Shown: one piece after another, positions 11,828 to 24,000 of the stretch | Numbering within the stretch: position 1 is the first letter of the stretch | How the letters are laid out: every line of letters starts with the position of its first letter | Translations under genes and position numbers: made by a program | Assembly: GCF_949628265.1 (NCBI RefSeq) | Contig: NC_088790.1 | Location: 11,474,545 to 11,538,544 of the forward strand | Reading direction: 5' to 3' | DNA from: Cloeon dipterum | Lineage: Eukaryota > Arthropoda > Insecta > Ephemeroptera > Baetidae | Length of the DNA stretch: 64,000 nucleotides | Notes under the pieces: generated by a model | Seen by the model: only the letters and a program-made list of their open reading frames with translations | Told to the model about the DNA's origin: nothing | Databases searched by the model: none

Positions 11828-14800
11828 TCACTTGTCTCCCGAGTATGAAACCCTGACAGCGTCGCCACCAACTTGAATCAAACATTGACCCTGCAACAGA
11901 ATATGATTCGTGCTGATTCACTCACCAATAAAAGCGTTACAAAACTTAGATGTGACAATTTGAAATTGAAAAATATTACAATACACTTAAAGCTATTTTT
12001 GGTACCAGAAGGGTTAATTATTTATAATTAAATTCATCCACATCTTAAAAATGATTCTGTTGAGTTTATTGTAGTTGCGTGAATGAAATATAGAAATTTA
12101 AAATGGGTCTAGAATTTTAAAGAGTAAAAATTGATACCTGATTTTTGTGTGCTGCACTGAGCAAGGTGAACTCATTCATGTAGTAAGAGACCATGGCATT
12201 TCCTCCAAGCGCTGTGATATGTGCCCTGACGATGGCGAGCAACTCATTTATAAATCCATGAACAAAGTTGCAATAGCCTCCAATCTACACGCAGCACAGA
12301 AAGAGAAATTTTGTTAGAAAGACTCAAAGTCAATAAATAATTTGATAGAAATTTGGGTTTATTTTTAAATAACATTATTTACAACATATGTTTGACGTTG
12401 AAAATTTGAAATTAATAAATGACAGTAAAAAATCATTTTTACCTCTCTAATCGAGTTGCTTTCTCGGATAAAGAAAAAGTTGAGGTTGCCAAGGTACTCC
12501 TCAATCTTAGCACCAGGTACAAAGTTCAAGGGGGTAATATCAACCCCGTATCTTCCAGTTGGTGGTTCCTGTTTGACAGAGGAAATAAATAAAATACAAG
12601 ATCCACTACTGTAAATATTTCCCGTCTTACGTGACTATTTTTCAGCAAATTGGTGTAGCCGAGGTAAAAGGGCTGCTTCTTGCTTTCTTTTGACGCAGGG
12701 GGAGTAGCAATGGTAGCGACCTCTTCGTCCAGCTTGAAGATCATATCAGTCTCTTCCTTTCTGCTGGTCTTGGACTTGGTCGAACCCTTCAGTGGCTGCG
12801 CGATCTTGCCGAGACCGATAGCCATGCCGAGGATGGTGATCTGGATTTCGTCTGCATCAGGAAGCTCAACTTTGAATCTCAGTCTCAGCAGACCACAAGG
12901 AACCATTTTGCGCAACTTAAAGTATAAGCTCTGGAAAAGCAACAAATAAATTGGTAATTAAAAAGGTGTCTAAAAATCGACTATATTTTTAATATTAGAA
13001 AAAACAGCAAAATTGCTAAGTATCGCAAAAATGCATGCAAAAATCTTCGTTTTATTTTCAAATATTGATTTTTCTCTAGCTGTTGATATTTTCTATTTGG
13101 ATACAAATAAATTCATTTGATTCTTCCCCCCACCCATTAATGTTTTTTTGTTCCCCAAAGAAATCAAGATGCATAATATATCTGAAGGTGAGAGTCTAAA
13201 GAAGAGCTGCGCTCAATTTATATTTTAAGAATATTTTATCCCCAAATATCACCCTTTTCTTTATCAAGAAAAAAACTGTAAATTTCCCAAGTCTACTTAG
13301 ATGAACATACAAGAAGCGTAATAATCGGGACAATTTACAACACAGAAGTCAATAGGGCTTCAATTTAAATGCGTAATCAATGTATTTAGAAAGCTATTTA
13401 AATTTTTTAAGAACTAACCTGTTGCAAACGCCGGATGTGTTTATTGAGAGAGGCAGAGTAAGATGAATTTTGACAGGGGTTGACTCTCGCCCTCCAAACT
13501 TGCGTGAACATTTGCAAACTGGAGACAACCTCGTAACCAGCCAATCCGGGAATAGTTTCAGTATTCACTACTTCGAACCCTTTTGGTACCGTCGATTCGA
13601 TCAGCAGGTTGACCGCGTTCATGTCTTCGCCGTCATCCACCTCGATGATGCACGCATCTTTGTTGCCACTGGCCAGCTCCAGCGCGGGAAGGTCTTCGTC
13701 AGACTCTTCTGACTCAGATCCAGAGTTTGCGTCTTTCTGTTCGGTTAAACGTTATTAGAAATCAGTTTATTATGAGATCAAAGCGGCAGCTAAACCTCTT
13801 GGTTTGGCACAACGCCGTAGATTTCTCGGTTGTTCCTGCACGCATCTTGCAGTCTTTTCTGCACCTCAGTCAGAGAGAGCCTTGAATTGTTGGTCTTGCT
13901 GGCGATCAGTTTGGGAATCGGCGGAGCTGGCATTGGAGTGAGGAACAAAGCCGTGCCGGTCGCAATTCCCACAATCAGTCTGTCCCCTACTGTAACACTA
14001 ACCTGCAACCCACAATGATTACTTTGCTAACTCATGTTTTGTTGTTGATTGTGAGATTTAATCGGTGATATCAAAATTGAAGTCGTTGGAGGCCTCATTA
14101 GATTAATCGTACAATGGTCCAAACATTTCAGTGGGTTAATGTTAGTTTTAAAAACAAAAAATATGCATATTGATCGTTTTGTATTTTTCCTACTTAATTT
14201 ATTTTTCAACCATTTTCCCGGTCTCCAGATTTTTCCAATGATTATAACTGTAATAGTATATATTTATTATAAATTCACCCCAAATTATTTTCTTGTATTT
14301 AAGATTATAATATTATATTACTATCAATATTTTCAGGAAAAATAGGTTAAAGGCTGCTTACCCTAAGATTGAACACCGAATTCATTCCCTTGACCCGGAG
14401 CTTGTTGATGATGGCGCTGTACATGTCGTACTCTAAAAATGGAAGACTGTCGGAGATTTCTTTGGCGTTGTGCTCGCCCTTGGCGTCCTTCTTAGAGCGG
14501 CACACTTGCACCTGCACCAAGCAGCCCCTGCCCGTGATCATCGCTTCTTCAGGGGGCTCCACGGTGGTAAGCAGAACGTCAGGAACCTTTCCCTTTCTGC
14601 TCGCACTTTTTATTAAAATGGACTACCGCGAGGAAAAGTGAACGCTTACTTGCATACGGCGCACCGAATCGCGTTCACAGGCATGGGAGAATTGACCAGA
14701 CTGTAAGGAACGTGGCACAAGGTGCAGTGAGGAGGAATTTGGTTGCTGTGCCCATCGGTTATGTTGGTTTTCAATCTGCGGGACTGAAAGGGATTTTTTT

Positions 14801-17800
14801 GCTTGTGTTTTGTTGAATAGCAATAGAATTTATTTAAATGATTTTTAATTAAATATTTATACTATCTATTCTGCTGATAAGTTTACCAAAGTGATAAAAT
14901 ATGGTTAGACCTATTCAATACTCTTCAATTTTTAATTAATTAAAGCTGCTCATTCAGTAATGAAAATACTTTTCAAGTCGCTATCCTTTTTGCCTACCTT
15001 CGCAAAACTGATTCAACGTCAAATGACACGAAATCCTAAAAAATCAGACGTGAAACGCCAGATTCAACAACAATTTTTGAATTTGTAATGACCGCAGTAG
15101 CATCAAGAGCAGTTTTGTATTACAAAACTCACCTTGGAGACGTTCTCGATCAGAATTTTAGACGATTTATCCTCTTTGCCTTCATCGTTTTCCTCGCTTA
15201 CGTTAGAATTTTCTGACGGCTCCTTCTTGCTTGACTTGTTGCTTTTGAACTTTCGGCAGCTGATTCGGTGGCCGTCGCGGTGCTGCATGTTCACCACAGC
15301 TGCGGTGCCGGACGCGCTCAAAATGCACACGTCATCACTACAGACACGAAAAAGTGAATAAATTATTGCTTTGATTCATTGTTTAAAGAAACAGTGGAGC
15401 AAAATAATTCCTAGCTCTAAAAAACGATTTCAAATTTTATTGAATGAATGAAATACGCTTATGAATATTCAATGTTTTAAACAATATATTACTTACAATG
15501 TGTCGTGTGGACTTTGACCATAATATATATAATTTAAGATGAATTCAAATTGGAAGAGTGAAAAAATTACTTGATAGTCGATTCCTCCCTGTAGCCGAGG
15601 ACGACATTGCATGCCAGCGCCCTGGCGTGCGACCTGACCTCCATCCGCAGCTCATGCCACCAAAGATCTCGGCTCTCAGGTTCCTCTGTGTTCCGCTCTA
15701 ACAACTTCACGCTTCTAGCGCAAACCATGCCACCTTGAAACATTAGGTACATTATTTTCCCCCAACTTTCGCCATTTAAAAATCAAGTTAGTACCAAATC
15801 TCGCAATGAACCCGCATGGATACTTGTTGAGAGTGAGGAAAGGGTACTCAAGCAGGTCAATGCTACTCTCCTGGTTGAGAATGGGCCTGGGGAGGCTGTG
15901 TCTGTGAAACTGACGCATGTTGTTGCCTGAGCCACCGCCACTAGTGCTACCAAAACTGTTTCCTGTAGAATAAATACACAAGTGTAAAGAACAAAGGTTT
16001 ATTTTGGTGGAAGAAAAATGTCTTAAATGAATAATCAGAAGTATTTTATGAAGGAATTCGAGTGAAATATATGTAGTTGGTTGGTGGGTGCAGAGGATAG
16101 AGGATGATCACATAACATTTTCATTGTTTGTTGATTCAAATGATAAAAGGTCACAGGAAAACAAAAAATGCAGAACACTCGCATAAGCACAAAAAGATGA
16201 AATGACAAAAATTGATTTCCCTAACATTAACCTTTTTTGCAGAAAATTTTCTGCAAACCAAAATTTAAATTTAAATACCACGCATATTGCCAAGCGTAAA
16301 TATCATTCCTAATATTTTTCGATTTTTCAAATTAGCATTTATTTTTCTGGCCATTCATGCGCAAGAAAATCATGTGTAAAAAACGAGAAAAAACTGACCA
16401 CTGAAGATGCAAACCAAAACGCACCTTTTGGCGTGATACTCAAATCAGAGTCAGAAGACCTCCTCTGCATGTTGTTCGGGATCCTAGAGGGGGAGAGCGT
16501 GTTGGAGCCGTTCGACTGTCCAAGTCTGTGCTGCTCGTCGTCCATGAAGCTATTGTCGGCGCTGTCGGAGCCGGTGTTCGCGCCGGGCGCTGCTGATGGG
16601 AATGGAAGCCTGGAGGGGCACGAGCCTGTTACTGAGTTACGGGGCGGGGGGGTGCTAGTGGCGACACTGTTCGAGGACATGCTTCTAACTACAGAGGGAC
16701 GATGGGGGGCGCCGCGAGCCGCCGCCGTAGGGGAGTGGAGGCTGGGCAAGCTGGGGTCTGTAGGGCGGAGGGCGTCGGCCAGCGCCAGCTCAGAGGCGGA
16801 CGAGGCCGACGAGGCGAGTGAGTCGACGCTGGACGCGCTCTCCGACGGCAACAGGATGAACTCGATGGACGAGGTGTCCGACGACTGCGGTGACAGGCAG
16901 GATTCGGACTGCACACTACGCAGGCGCACCGACTGCGGCGACGACTCCTCCAGCACCGAGGTCAGTCCTCCGCGCAGCAGCCGCGGCACGGGGCTGGCGC
17001 TGAAGGGGTCGCTTGACGAGCGCCGGTGCCGCCGGTCGAACCGCTCAGGGTAGGCCACCTCGAACTTGGGCAGCTCTGTAACCGACCTCTTTGAAAAGCG
17101 CTTGGACAGGGCGATGCGCAGGCTGCGCGCCAGGCCCTTGAGCGAGCGCGGATTTGCTTTTGGCCGGTTCTGCGGCGCCGGAAGGTGCAGCGACACCAGG
17201 TCGATGGCGCTGATGGCCTCGCCGTACGACGGCTGCCGCCGGTAGGGACTGCCGCTCCCGGGGGCGACGGGGTGGGGGTTGATCGGACTGGTGGGGGACA
17301 CACCGGCCGAGCCGGTCGGCGTCGGCGGGATGATGAGAAGGTGCGGCGGCTGCGGTTTGATTAGCGACAGAGTGGACATGCTCAGCGCGCTGCTGCTGGG
17401 TCTCAACAGGCAGCTGCACGAAGAGCAGCCCTTTAGAGGGCCGAGCAGCACGGGCACGGGTTCAAAGCTGCTTTGGTTAGCGTTAGCAAAAAACACACAC
17501 GCACACGCGCGGGAAATGAAGAAGTGCGGGGAAACAGAAAAGAGGAAAGTGAAATTAGAAAAGTTGACCATTTGATTTCGGCGTCTGCGCTTTTTGCGAG
17601 CAGACGGTTGATTGCGTGTGTGCACAAGGAAACTGCAGAGCAGAGAGGAAACAAGAAACGGAAAGAAATGTGCGACAGCGCCCCTTGCCCGCAAGCAGAT
17701 AATTTGCTACTTGCGTAACTAGTTAATGTTTGAAGCCAATTTCTACAAGTTACAGGCATTCCCGGTTCAATTCTGTTGTGAAATTTAGAACAGTTGGAAA

Positions 17801-19494
17801 ATTACTAGAAATATGGTAATCCGTCTGGCCCTTCACAATACCACAATTTTATGTCACATTGAACCCCACTCCGTGACTGTGAGAGGCCCAAAAAGGGAAA
17901 ATATATCCTGCGTCTCACCCTCCCTAAGACACAAATTTCCTCCTAAATCCCCAGCCCAAAAATCTCTTCCTACTAACCCTTTGGAAACCATCAGGGTGCT
18001 CAAGTTACGCCCTGATGTGCCTAAAATCTCGTTCTAGACGATATCAAAACTCTCGTGGAAACACCTAAATAGAAATCTGTTTTGCATTACACGATTTCTT
18101 CCGCTTAACTGATCTAAAAATTTCAGCATACACAAATTTAAAAGTCAGCAGAATTGAAGCTGAAATAAACCTTTAACTTGCAAAAATACGGTGGCACCAC
18201 CTGTTGATGACTTCAAACAATAACAAATTGCGCAAAGAATTGATCAAGTTGTATTTTACGCTTACTCATCGAGCGTTGTGCCTGGCGACGCGTCTAACTG
18301 GGACACCAGAGTGACGGCTGTCCCAATGCCCCTGGCCACTATTCCTGACTCGCCTTCCAGGTCAAATCGAAGTCGGTATCTTCAATTCATAAATTTTATA
18401 ACAATCTTCAACAGCAACAAATACATTTACCCAATTACAGCATTGGCCCCCATTTCTAGAGCCTTCAGTCCAACCCTTCTCTTCACCTCGCCAGAGAGCT
18501 TGAAGAACAAGGTCTGCCTTGCTTCGTTAGTGGCTCTTGGCGTGCGAATTTTGTCAAGCCACTCATACTCAGGGTCTTCAGTCAGAATCAACTCCTCGAC
18601 AAATCCGTGAATGAACAGGGCGTGCAATCCAGACGGGACCCCGGCAGCTGAAGCACACACAGTAAAAATAATCAAATAAAATCATAAGAAACCCTTTTCC
18701 TTTGCTCACTGCAGAAGAACTTGATCCCGTGTGAAGAGTCTCTAAATTTGTTGGTGTCTGAGAAGAGCTCAATTTTGACGATGACCTGCACCTCTCCCCT
18801 GATACCATGCATGGTGTCGTAGACAGGGAACCAGCCGCCATAGGTGGCTGCACCCCCAAGCATTGGGGCCCGCACCTTAGATGAGGTCGAAGACGGCGGA
18901 ATGATGTCGGCCGAGTCGATCGAGTTGTGGAGCAAAGGGTTCAGGTCAATGTACACTTTGCCGATGGCATCATTGGCTGAGTAGACGTCGTAGTCCATCA
19001 GCCTGATCTGCAGTGGTTCGTCCTGCAGCTCTGTGTCATCCACCTGAAAATCAAATAAGTTTTTAGAAGCTATAGATAAATATAAAAAATGGCGAAATAA
19101 ATCATATTTCTCAAAGGCTCTTGATTTTTTACAATCACTTTGAAGCAATTAACGCGAAAATTGATAGAGTTCCAGAGATTATGCAGTTTAAGATTTAATG
19201 TCAAGTGAGTGTGTAAAAACATAATTATCCCTGTATTTAGAATAATCATACCCCAAAATACAAATTAATGAAAATTATTATTTTTGGCGAATGTTTATTT
19301 TTTGTCTTGGGGCGCACCTCGAAACGATGCCACTCCTCCTGCCACTGCGGATTGAGCGACTTTCTGCAGACGTCAGTCTTATGCGTGATGTTTGCCATCT
19401 TGATCTCGACATAGGCGTCCGTGGTGTCCGCGGACCTGTCCATCACGGGCAGGTTGCGCCCGGCGATGATCTTCACCTTCACTTTGCCAGGCAT
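11828..19494 (-). CDS. C2CD5: C2 domain-containing protein 5 (CDP138)
   Basis: C2-domain protein known in vertebrates for insulin-stimulated GLUT4 vesicle fusion; it binds calcium and lipid. Exons: 19494-19318, 19043-18710, 18647-18431, 18379-18266, 17467-16425, 15962-15795, 15733-15571, 15337-15133, 14783-14650, 14605-14362, 14002-13796, 13736-13419, 12930-12631, 12568-12443, 12284-12138, 11890-11828. All phases agree, giving 1319 aa against about 1000 in human. Conserved blocks: the C2 start MPGKVKVKIIAGRNLPVMDR, YDVYSANDAIGKVYIDLNPLL, ALFIHGFVEELILTEDPEYEW, RFDLEGESG, SSDSDLSITPK, a Cys4 zinc knuckle (CTLC..CAVC, exon 9), SLYFKLRKMVP and HITALGGNAMVSYYM. The start is the family's conserved MPGK. 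The fifth exon adds a Ser/Pro-rich insert of about 300 aa. The frame also stays open upstream (see findings). Confidence 0.93.
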
Positions 19495-21090
19495 GCTACT
19501 GCGCTTCCTCAGCTCGGTCTGCGCCTGAAAACGGCAACGATCAGCATCAGCACGCGTGAAAGCACCCCACGTGACTCACCCAAGGGTTCACATCGGACAC
19601 CAGGACGTCCGGATCGGCTGTTGCGAAGCGAGAATCAAACGAACGATCACCGATTTATTTACGTCCCTCGCACGGTCATTGATTTGTCTCGGTTGTCTCA
19701 CTCTCGCGGTTAATTTTAGAACCGGTTGTTCATAGGCACTACACGCAAGTGATGGAATGCAATCGGCAATGGAGGCGGTTGCTACCGGTATAGTTTGAAA
19801 ATTTTGGCTGCTTTTGGCGCACATCCAAAATCGTCAGCGCTCATTAGCTTTTGGTTTGCACCCGTCACAGCGAACCGTCGGCTGTTTTCAAAGGCTATAC
19901 AGACGTCGGATTGTGGAGCTGGCTGGTTAGGCCGTCATAAAAGCGGATGAATATCGTCTCTGCTGATTTTGAAGCGTCAGCCCGAATTCAAAGGCTACGC
20001 CCCTGCAGCCCGTCATGGTTATGCACCCTGCTCGACACTCCAGCCAAGCACGATGCATACTCTCGATATTTTAATCGTTTAAAGGGTGCCGGAATATGAG
20101 CTGACAATGAGAGTTATTTCCAGAATAGCAAGCTTGAAAATATCGAAGATATTTGCAATGATAACCTGAAGGTGAATTAGTTTAACTATTTCTAATGACT
20201 CATTGCTTCATTTAATTAATTTTGCACGGTTAAAATGGTTAAATTATTTAGATGCCTACTGCCGAGATCAGTTTTTTTAACCTTGATCTTTTTATTCATT
20301 CCAAACCATTTTGTTTATTTTAAATTTTCAAGGTCCAAGCCTCTTCCTTGACTCAGCTCACTCATAGCTATTTTTGTATATCAAGCTTTTTGAAAGAAAA
20401 ATAAATACTAAGCTTATAATTTCACGGCACGTGGAAAAAGGTTTTATTTACATTCTAATTAAATTTTTAATAAAAATACGCCTTTAAATGCTTGGAAAGT
20501 ATGTTTGGCAAAGTTCACCATGGACCTGTATTTATAGAATTATTTTTATCAATTTTCTCTTATTGAAATACAATAAGCAAATGATGTAAAATTTATATCT
20601 ATTTTTATTTTGTAATCATGTATCTTTATTTAAATGTTGTTAATATTATTTTTAAATATTTTGTTAAAATATTTTAATAATTTCCTCATTTGTGATGTCC
20701 AAAAAGCACAAAAACAGCTTTCGTCTTGTTGTGTCACTAGAAGCGTTTAGCCAACATTTAGAAAGTAAAATCAAAATCACTGTTTGCACGCACTCTCTGC
20801 CAATTGTGTGTCGCAGGCGTGCATATGCGTACATTTTATATAATTTACGAAGTGCGCTCACCTGATAAGATATGCAGCAGTGCGTCCAGCGCGGGCGTTA
20901 TCAGCAGCTTTTGCTCCACACGGTGCCACCGATAAGGAGACAAATGCGAGTGTGTCCATGCCGAAAGCAACAGTGTTATCCACGAAAGCGCCATGGATAA
21001 TCCGTGCTGAAAATCAGGAAAAGTAAATTTTCGGTTTATACAGTTCACCGTCGGGATTTTGATCGAGTTTGTTAATATTATTTACGAGCA
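19495..21090. promoter_or_regulatory. 5' region between C2CD5 (-) and the CRIB gene (+)
   Basis: The first C2CD5 coding exon continues upstream to an acceptor at 19524. A small exon-like block (19580-19617) and another (20862-21006) follow on the minus strand, all with proper splice sites. The CRIB gene starts at 21091 on the other strand. If the 20862-21006 block belongs to C2CD5, the two genes share a promoter of less than about 100 bp. The rest (about 20.0-20.85 kb) is AT-rich and shows nothing else. Confidence 0.4.
20862..20994 (-). CDS. Possible alternative first coding exon (C2CD5 or unknown)
   Basis: On the minus strand an ATG at 20994 opens a frame beginning MALSWITLLLSAWTHS, which looks like a signal peptide or anchor. 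It ends at a good donor (CAG|GTGAGC) in phase 1. The next exon-like block, 19617-19580, accepts phase 1 and leaves in phase 0. It joins the C2CD5 exon (from 19524) in the MPGK frame with no stop, which would add 67 residues. The block may equally be 5' UTR or belong to another transcript; conservation is unknown. Confidence 0.3.
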
Positions 21091-24000
21091 GTGATGCGAT
21101 CGAAGAACAGCGGCAAGGCGAAGGAAGTGGTGCGTCTCAAGTCGGAGGACATCGGCGCACCCTTGAATTTCAGTCATGTTGTGCACGTTGCGCCCCGGCC
21201 TTTGGTCTCTGTCAACCTGGAAGACCCACACATCCAAGCCTTTTTGAAGCAGGTAATGAATTTTGTAGAAATAAAAATATGATTATACTTGTAAGATAAG
21301 ATGAGTTTTTTTACAATAAAAATATTCGACTTAAAAATCAAGGTACCTCTTCTTCTTGTTGCTTGAAATTCATCTTTTTTTTAATTATTTCCCTTCTTCT
21401 TGTGCGAAGTTTCGTCTTTATTTTATCACTGAGAAGCGTCAGATGTTTATCATTTCATCATTAAGGGCACTCCTTCCTCCTCCATTCTAAATGTTTTTGT
21501 TTGCTTTTCGCGCAGGCTGGAGTGACTGAGGACCAATTATCGAATTTGGCTGTTTACGAGACTATTGTCAACTTCATTCAAGTGCACGGCGTTGAAAATG
21601 TGAAGAAAGAGGTGGATGAGGCTGCGAGCGATGTGGTCGACGCGCCCGAAGATAACAAAAGTACGACGAGTTTTTCAATAAATAGTGAATCATTATTTTA
21701 TGCGTTTACAATTTGCAGGCGGAGCGAGGCAGCAGGAAGTCGAGGGCGGAAACGCGAGACAAGATGCAAGCTCCAGTTTCTTATCAAGGCTGCTTTTCAG
21801 AGGAAGGAAAAAGTCGAACGTTGATAGTGCGGGCGTTGTCGTGGATGAGAGCAAAGAGGAAATCAGGGAGGCGGCGAGTCACCGAATTGAGGTGGAAACA
21901 GTCGAGGCTGTCGAGAAGGAAATCGACGAAGGCGAAAAACTGCTGGAACACGGAGAAGAAGAATTTGGAGAAGTGAAGAAAAGGAAAAAGCGATTCTCGT
22001 TCATGAAGAAGGATGCAGACGCGACGCAGGAGGAGCAGAAGAGCGAGGAGAGTAAAGGATCGTTCTTTAGCCGGCACTGGGGAAAAAATAAGCAGGAGGA
22101 CACGGATGAAACGAAAAAGCCCAAAGCCGAGGAAGTGCCGCCGGCTGAGCCAAAGAAGTCCGCCGGGATTTTCAAGTTGAATTTGAAAAAGACGAGAGCA
22201 AGTAGCAGCAGTTCGAGTGCGAGCGACATCGAAGAGACGATAAATCTAAAGCCGGACGGCGATGAAGACGAAATCCGAGTGGAGCCAGCTGCCAAGCCGC
22301 AGAAGAAGCATCTCACCTTCTTTAAAAGCAAGACTAAAAGGTCTGCCTCGGCGGACGAGCTGCAGCAATTCGATAAAGTGCCGGACGAGGAGGATAAAGA
22401 TGCCAGCAGTGATGACGAAGGGAAGAAAAAACACGTCAAGAGGGATTTCTTCAAGTTTAAAAGCAAGAAAGCCGTCGCAGTAGAAGTTCACCAAGAATCC
22501 GCCGTTGTTGTTCAAGAAGAACCTGCTGATCAACACGAAATTGTCGTTCATCAATCCTCTGAAGAAGGTGACGAGAAGGAGCCAGACTATGCACAGGTGC
22601 AGAAGACTTCAAAGTTGTTTGGCTTTGGTAAAGGTCCGAAAAATAAAAAAGAACCAGCGCCAGAGGCGGAAAAAGAGTACGACAAACTGGAGAACGGAGA
22701 GGAGGAAAAATTCGACGAAGTGTTTAAGAAAGAGGCGGAAAATGCGTCTAAGCTGAACATTATACCGAGTTTTTCTAAAAAAGAAAGCTCAAAAAGGAAG
22801 AAGAAAAATTCGGACGCGTCAAAAAAAGACAAACGCTCGTCTCTGGAGAAAACCTCGACCGGCAGTGGCTTTTTCAGTTTCGGCAGCTCAAAGCAAAAGA
22901 AAGAGCCGGCGGATCAAACTAAAGTGCCTGAAGCACCACGCAGCTCGTTACCCGAGGAGAACAAACAAAAGCTACGCAAGTACAAGGTGAAACGTTTAGC
23001 TGAAATTTCGAGCGCGTCACTGCAGTCTGCCGGCGACGCCTCCTCGTCGGACGAACAAGAAGGTGCGAAGCAGTCCAAGAGGTCGCGAAAGCCGAGAAAA
23101 ACGAGCAAAACTGAGACGGACAAAAAGCAGCAGGCCTCCTCCGACGAGGAGCAGATTGGAATGTTTAAGCGAATCTTCTCTAGGAGGTCAGCCTCAGAAT
23201 CAAGAATTTCAAAAAAAGAAAAGGAGAAGAAGCGGCGGAGCAGTGTCGACGCGGTTCTCGTCACCAAGGTCGCTGAAAGTCTGCAAACCGAGCCGGCGGA
23301 GACGGTTGTGGCCGAGGAAAAAGCGATTGTCGATCCTATATACGAGAATTTTCCTCCGAAAATCGAGCCAGACAAGTCAACCGACGAGGAAGCGGATGAG
23401 TATTTTGCCCAGTACCACCAAGAGCTGCGCGACATCACGCACACTAGGCGTTCGTGGTCTTTCGTGATGGCCGAGCTGAAGGAGAAAATAACGAGTACCG
23501 AGGAAAATCTGACCGAGGAGCCGCTAGTATTCCAAATGAGAACAGTCGAGGACGAGGAAAACCAAACGCAGGTTCAGCATTTTAAACCCGACAGACGCAG
23601 CTCGTCCTCTTCATCCTCCGAGGACCCGCTGGAGCAAATCAAACGGTCTGTCGAAAAGCTGGACGAGGAGTTCTCCCGAAAGGCCAAGGATGGGGTGGCG
23701 GCTCTGCAGCAGGTCGAGCCAGACGAGGATCCAGGGTATGTGAACGTTGAAGAATCGCAACAATTACTACTGCAACTTCCGCAACAACAGATTCAAGATC
23801 AGGAGCAGCCTGAAGAGGCCGCACCCCAGAAAGAGAGCCGCAGACCACACCTCCCCTTACCAACCCGGTCAAGGTCTTTCGACGTCACCTCTTCTTCTTC
23901 GTCAGAGGAAGAATGCTATACCACTCCGGTGGACACCTCTCTGGCAGTTGTGACTTCGCCGTCGTCCTCAGAACAAAGAACCCTTTCTGACTCCATAGAG

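Noticed and set aside
16433-17053. 206-aa open frame on the + strand
   Set aside because: It is antisense to the GC-rich C2CD5 exon, whose frame joins both neighbours and carries the conserved SSDSDLSITPK end.
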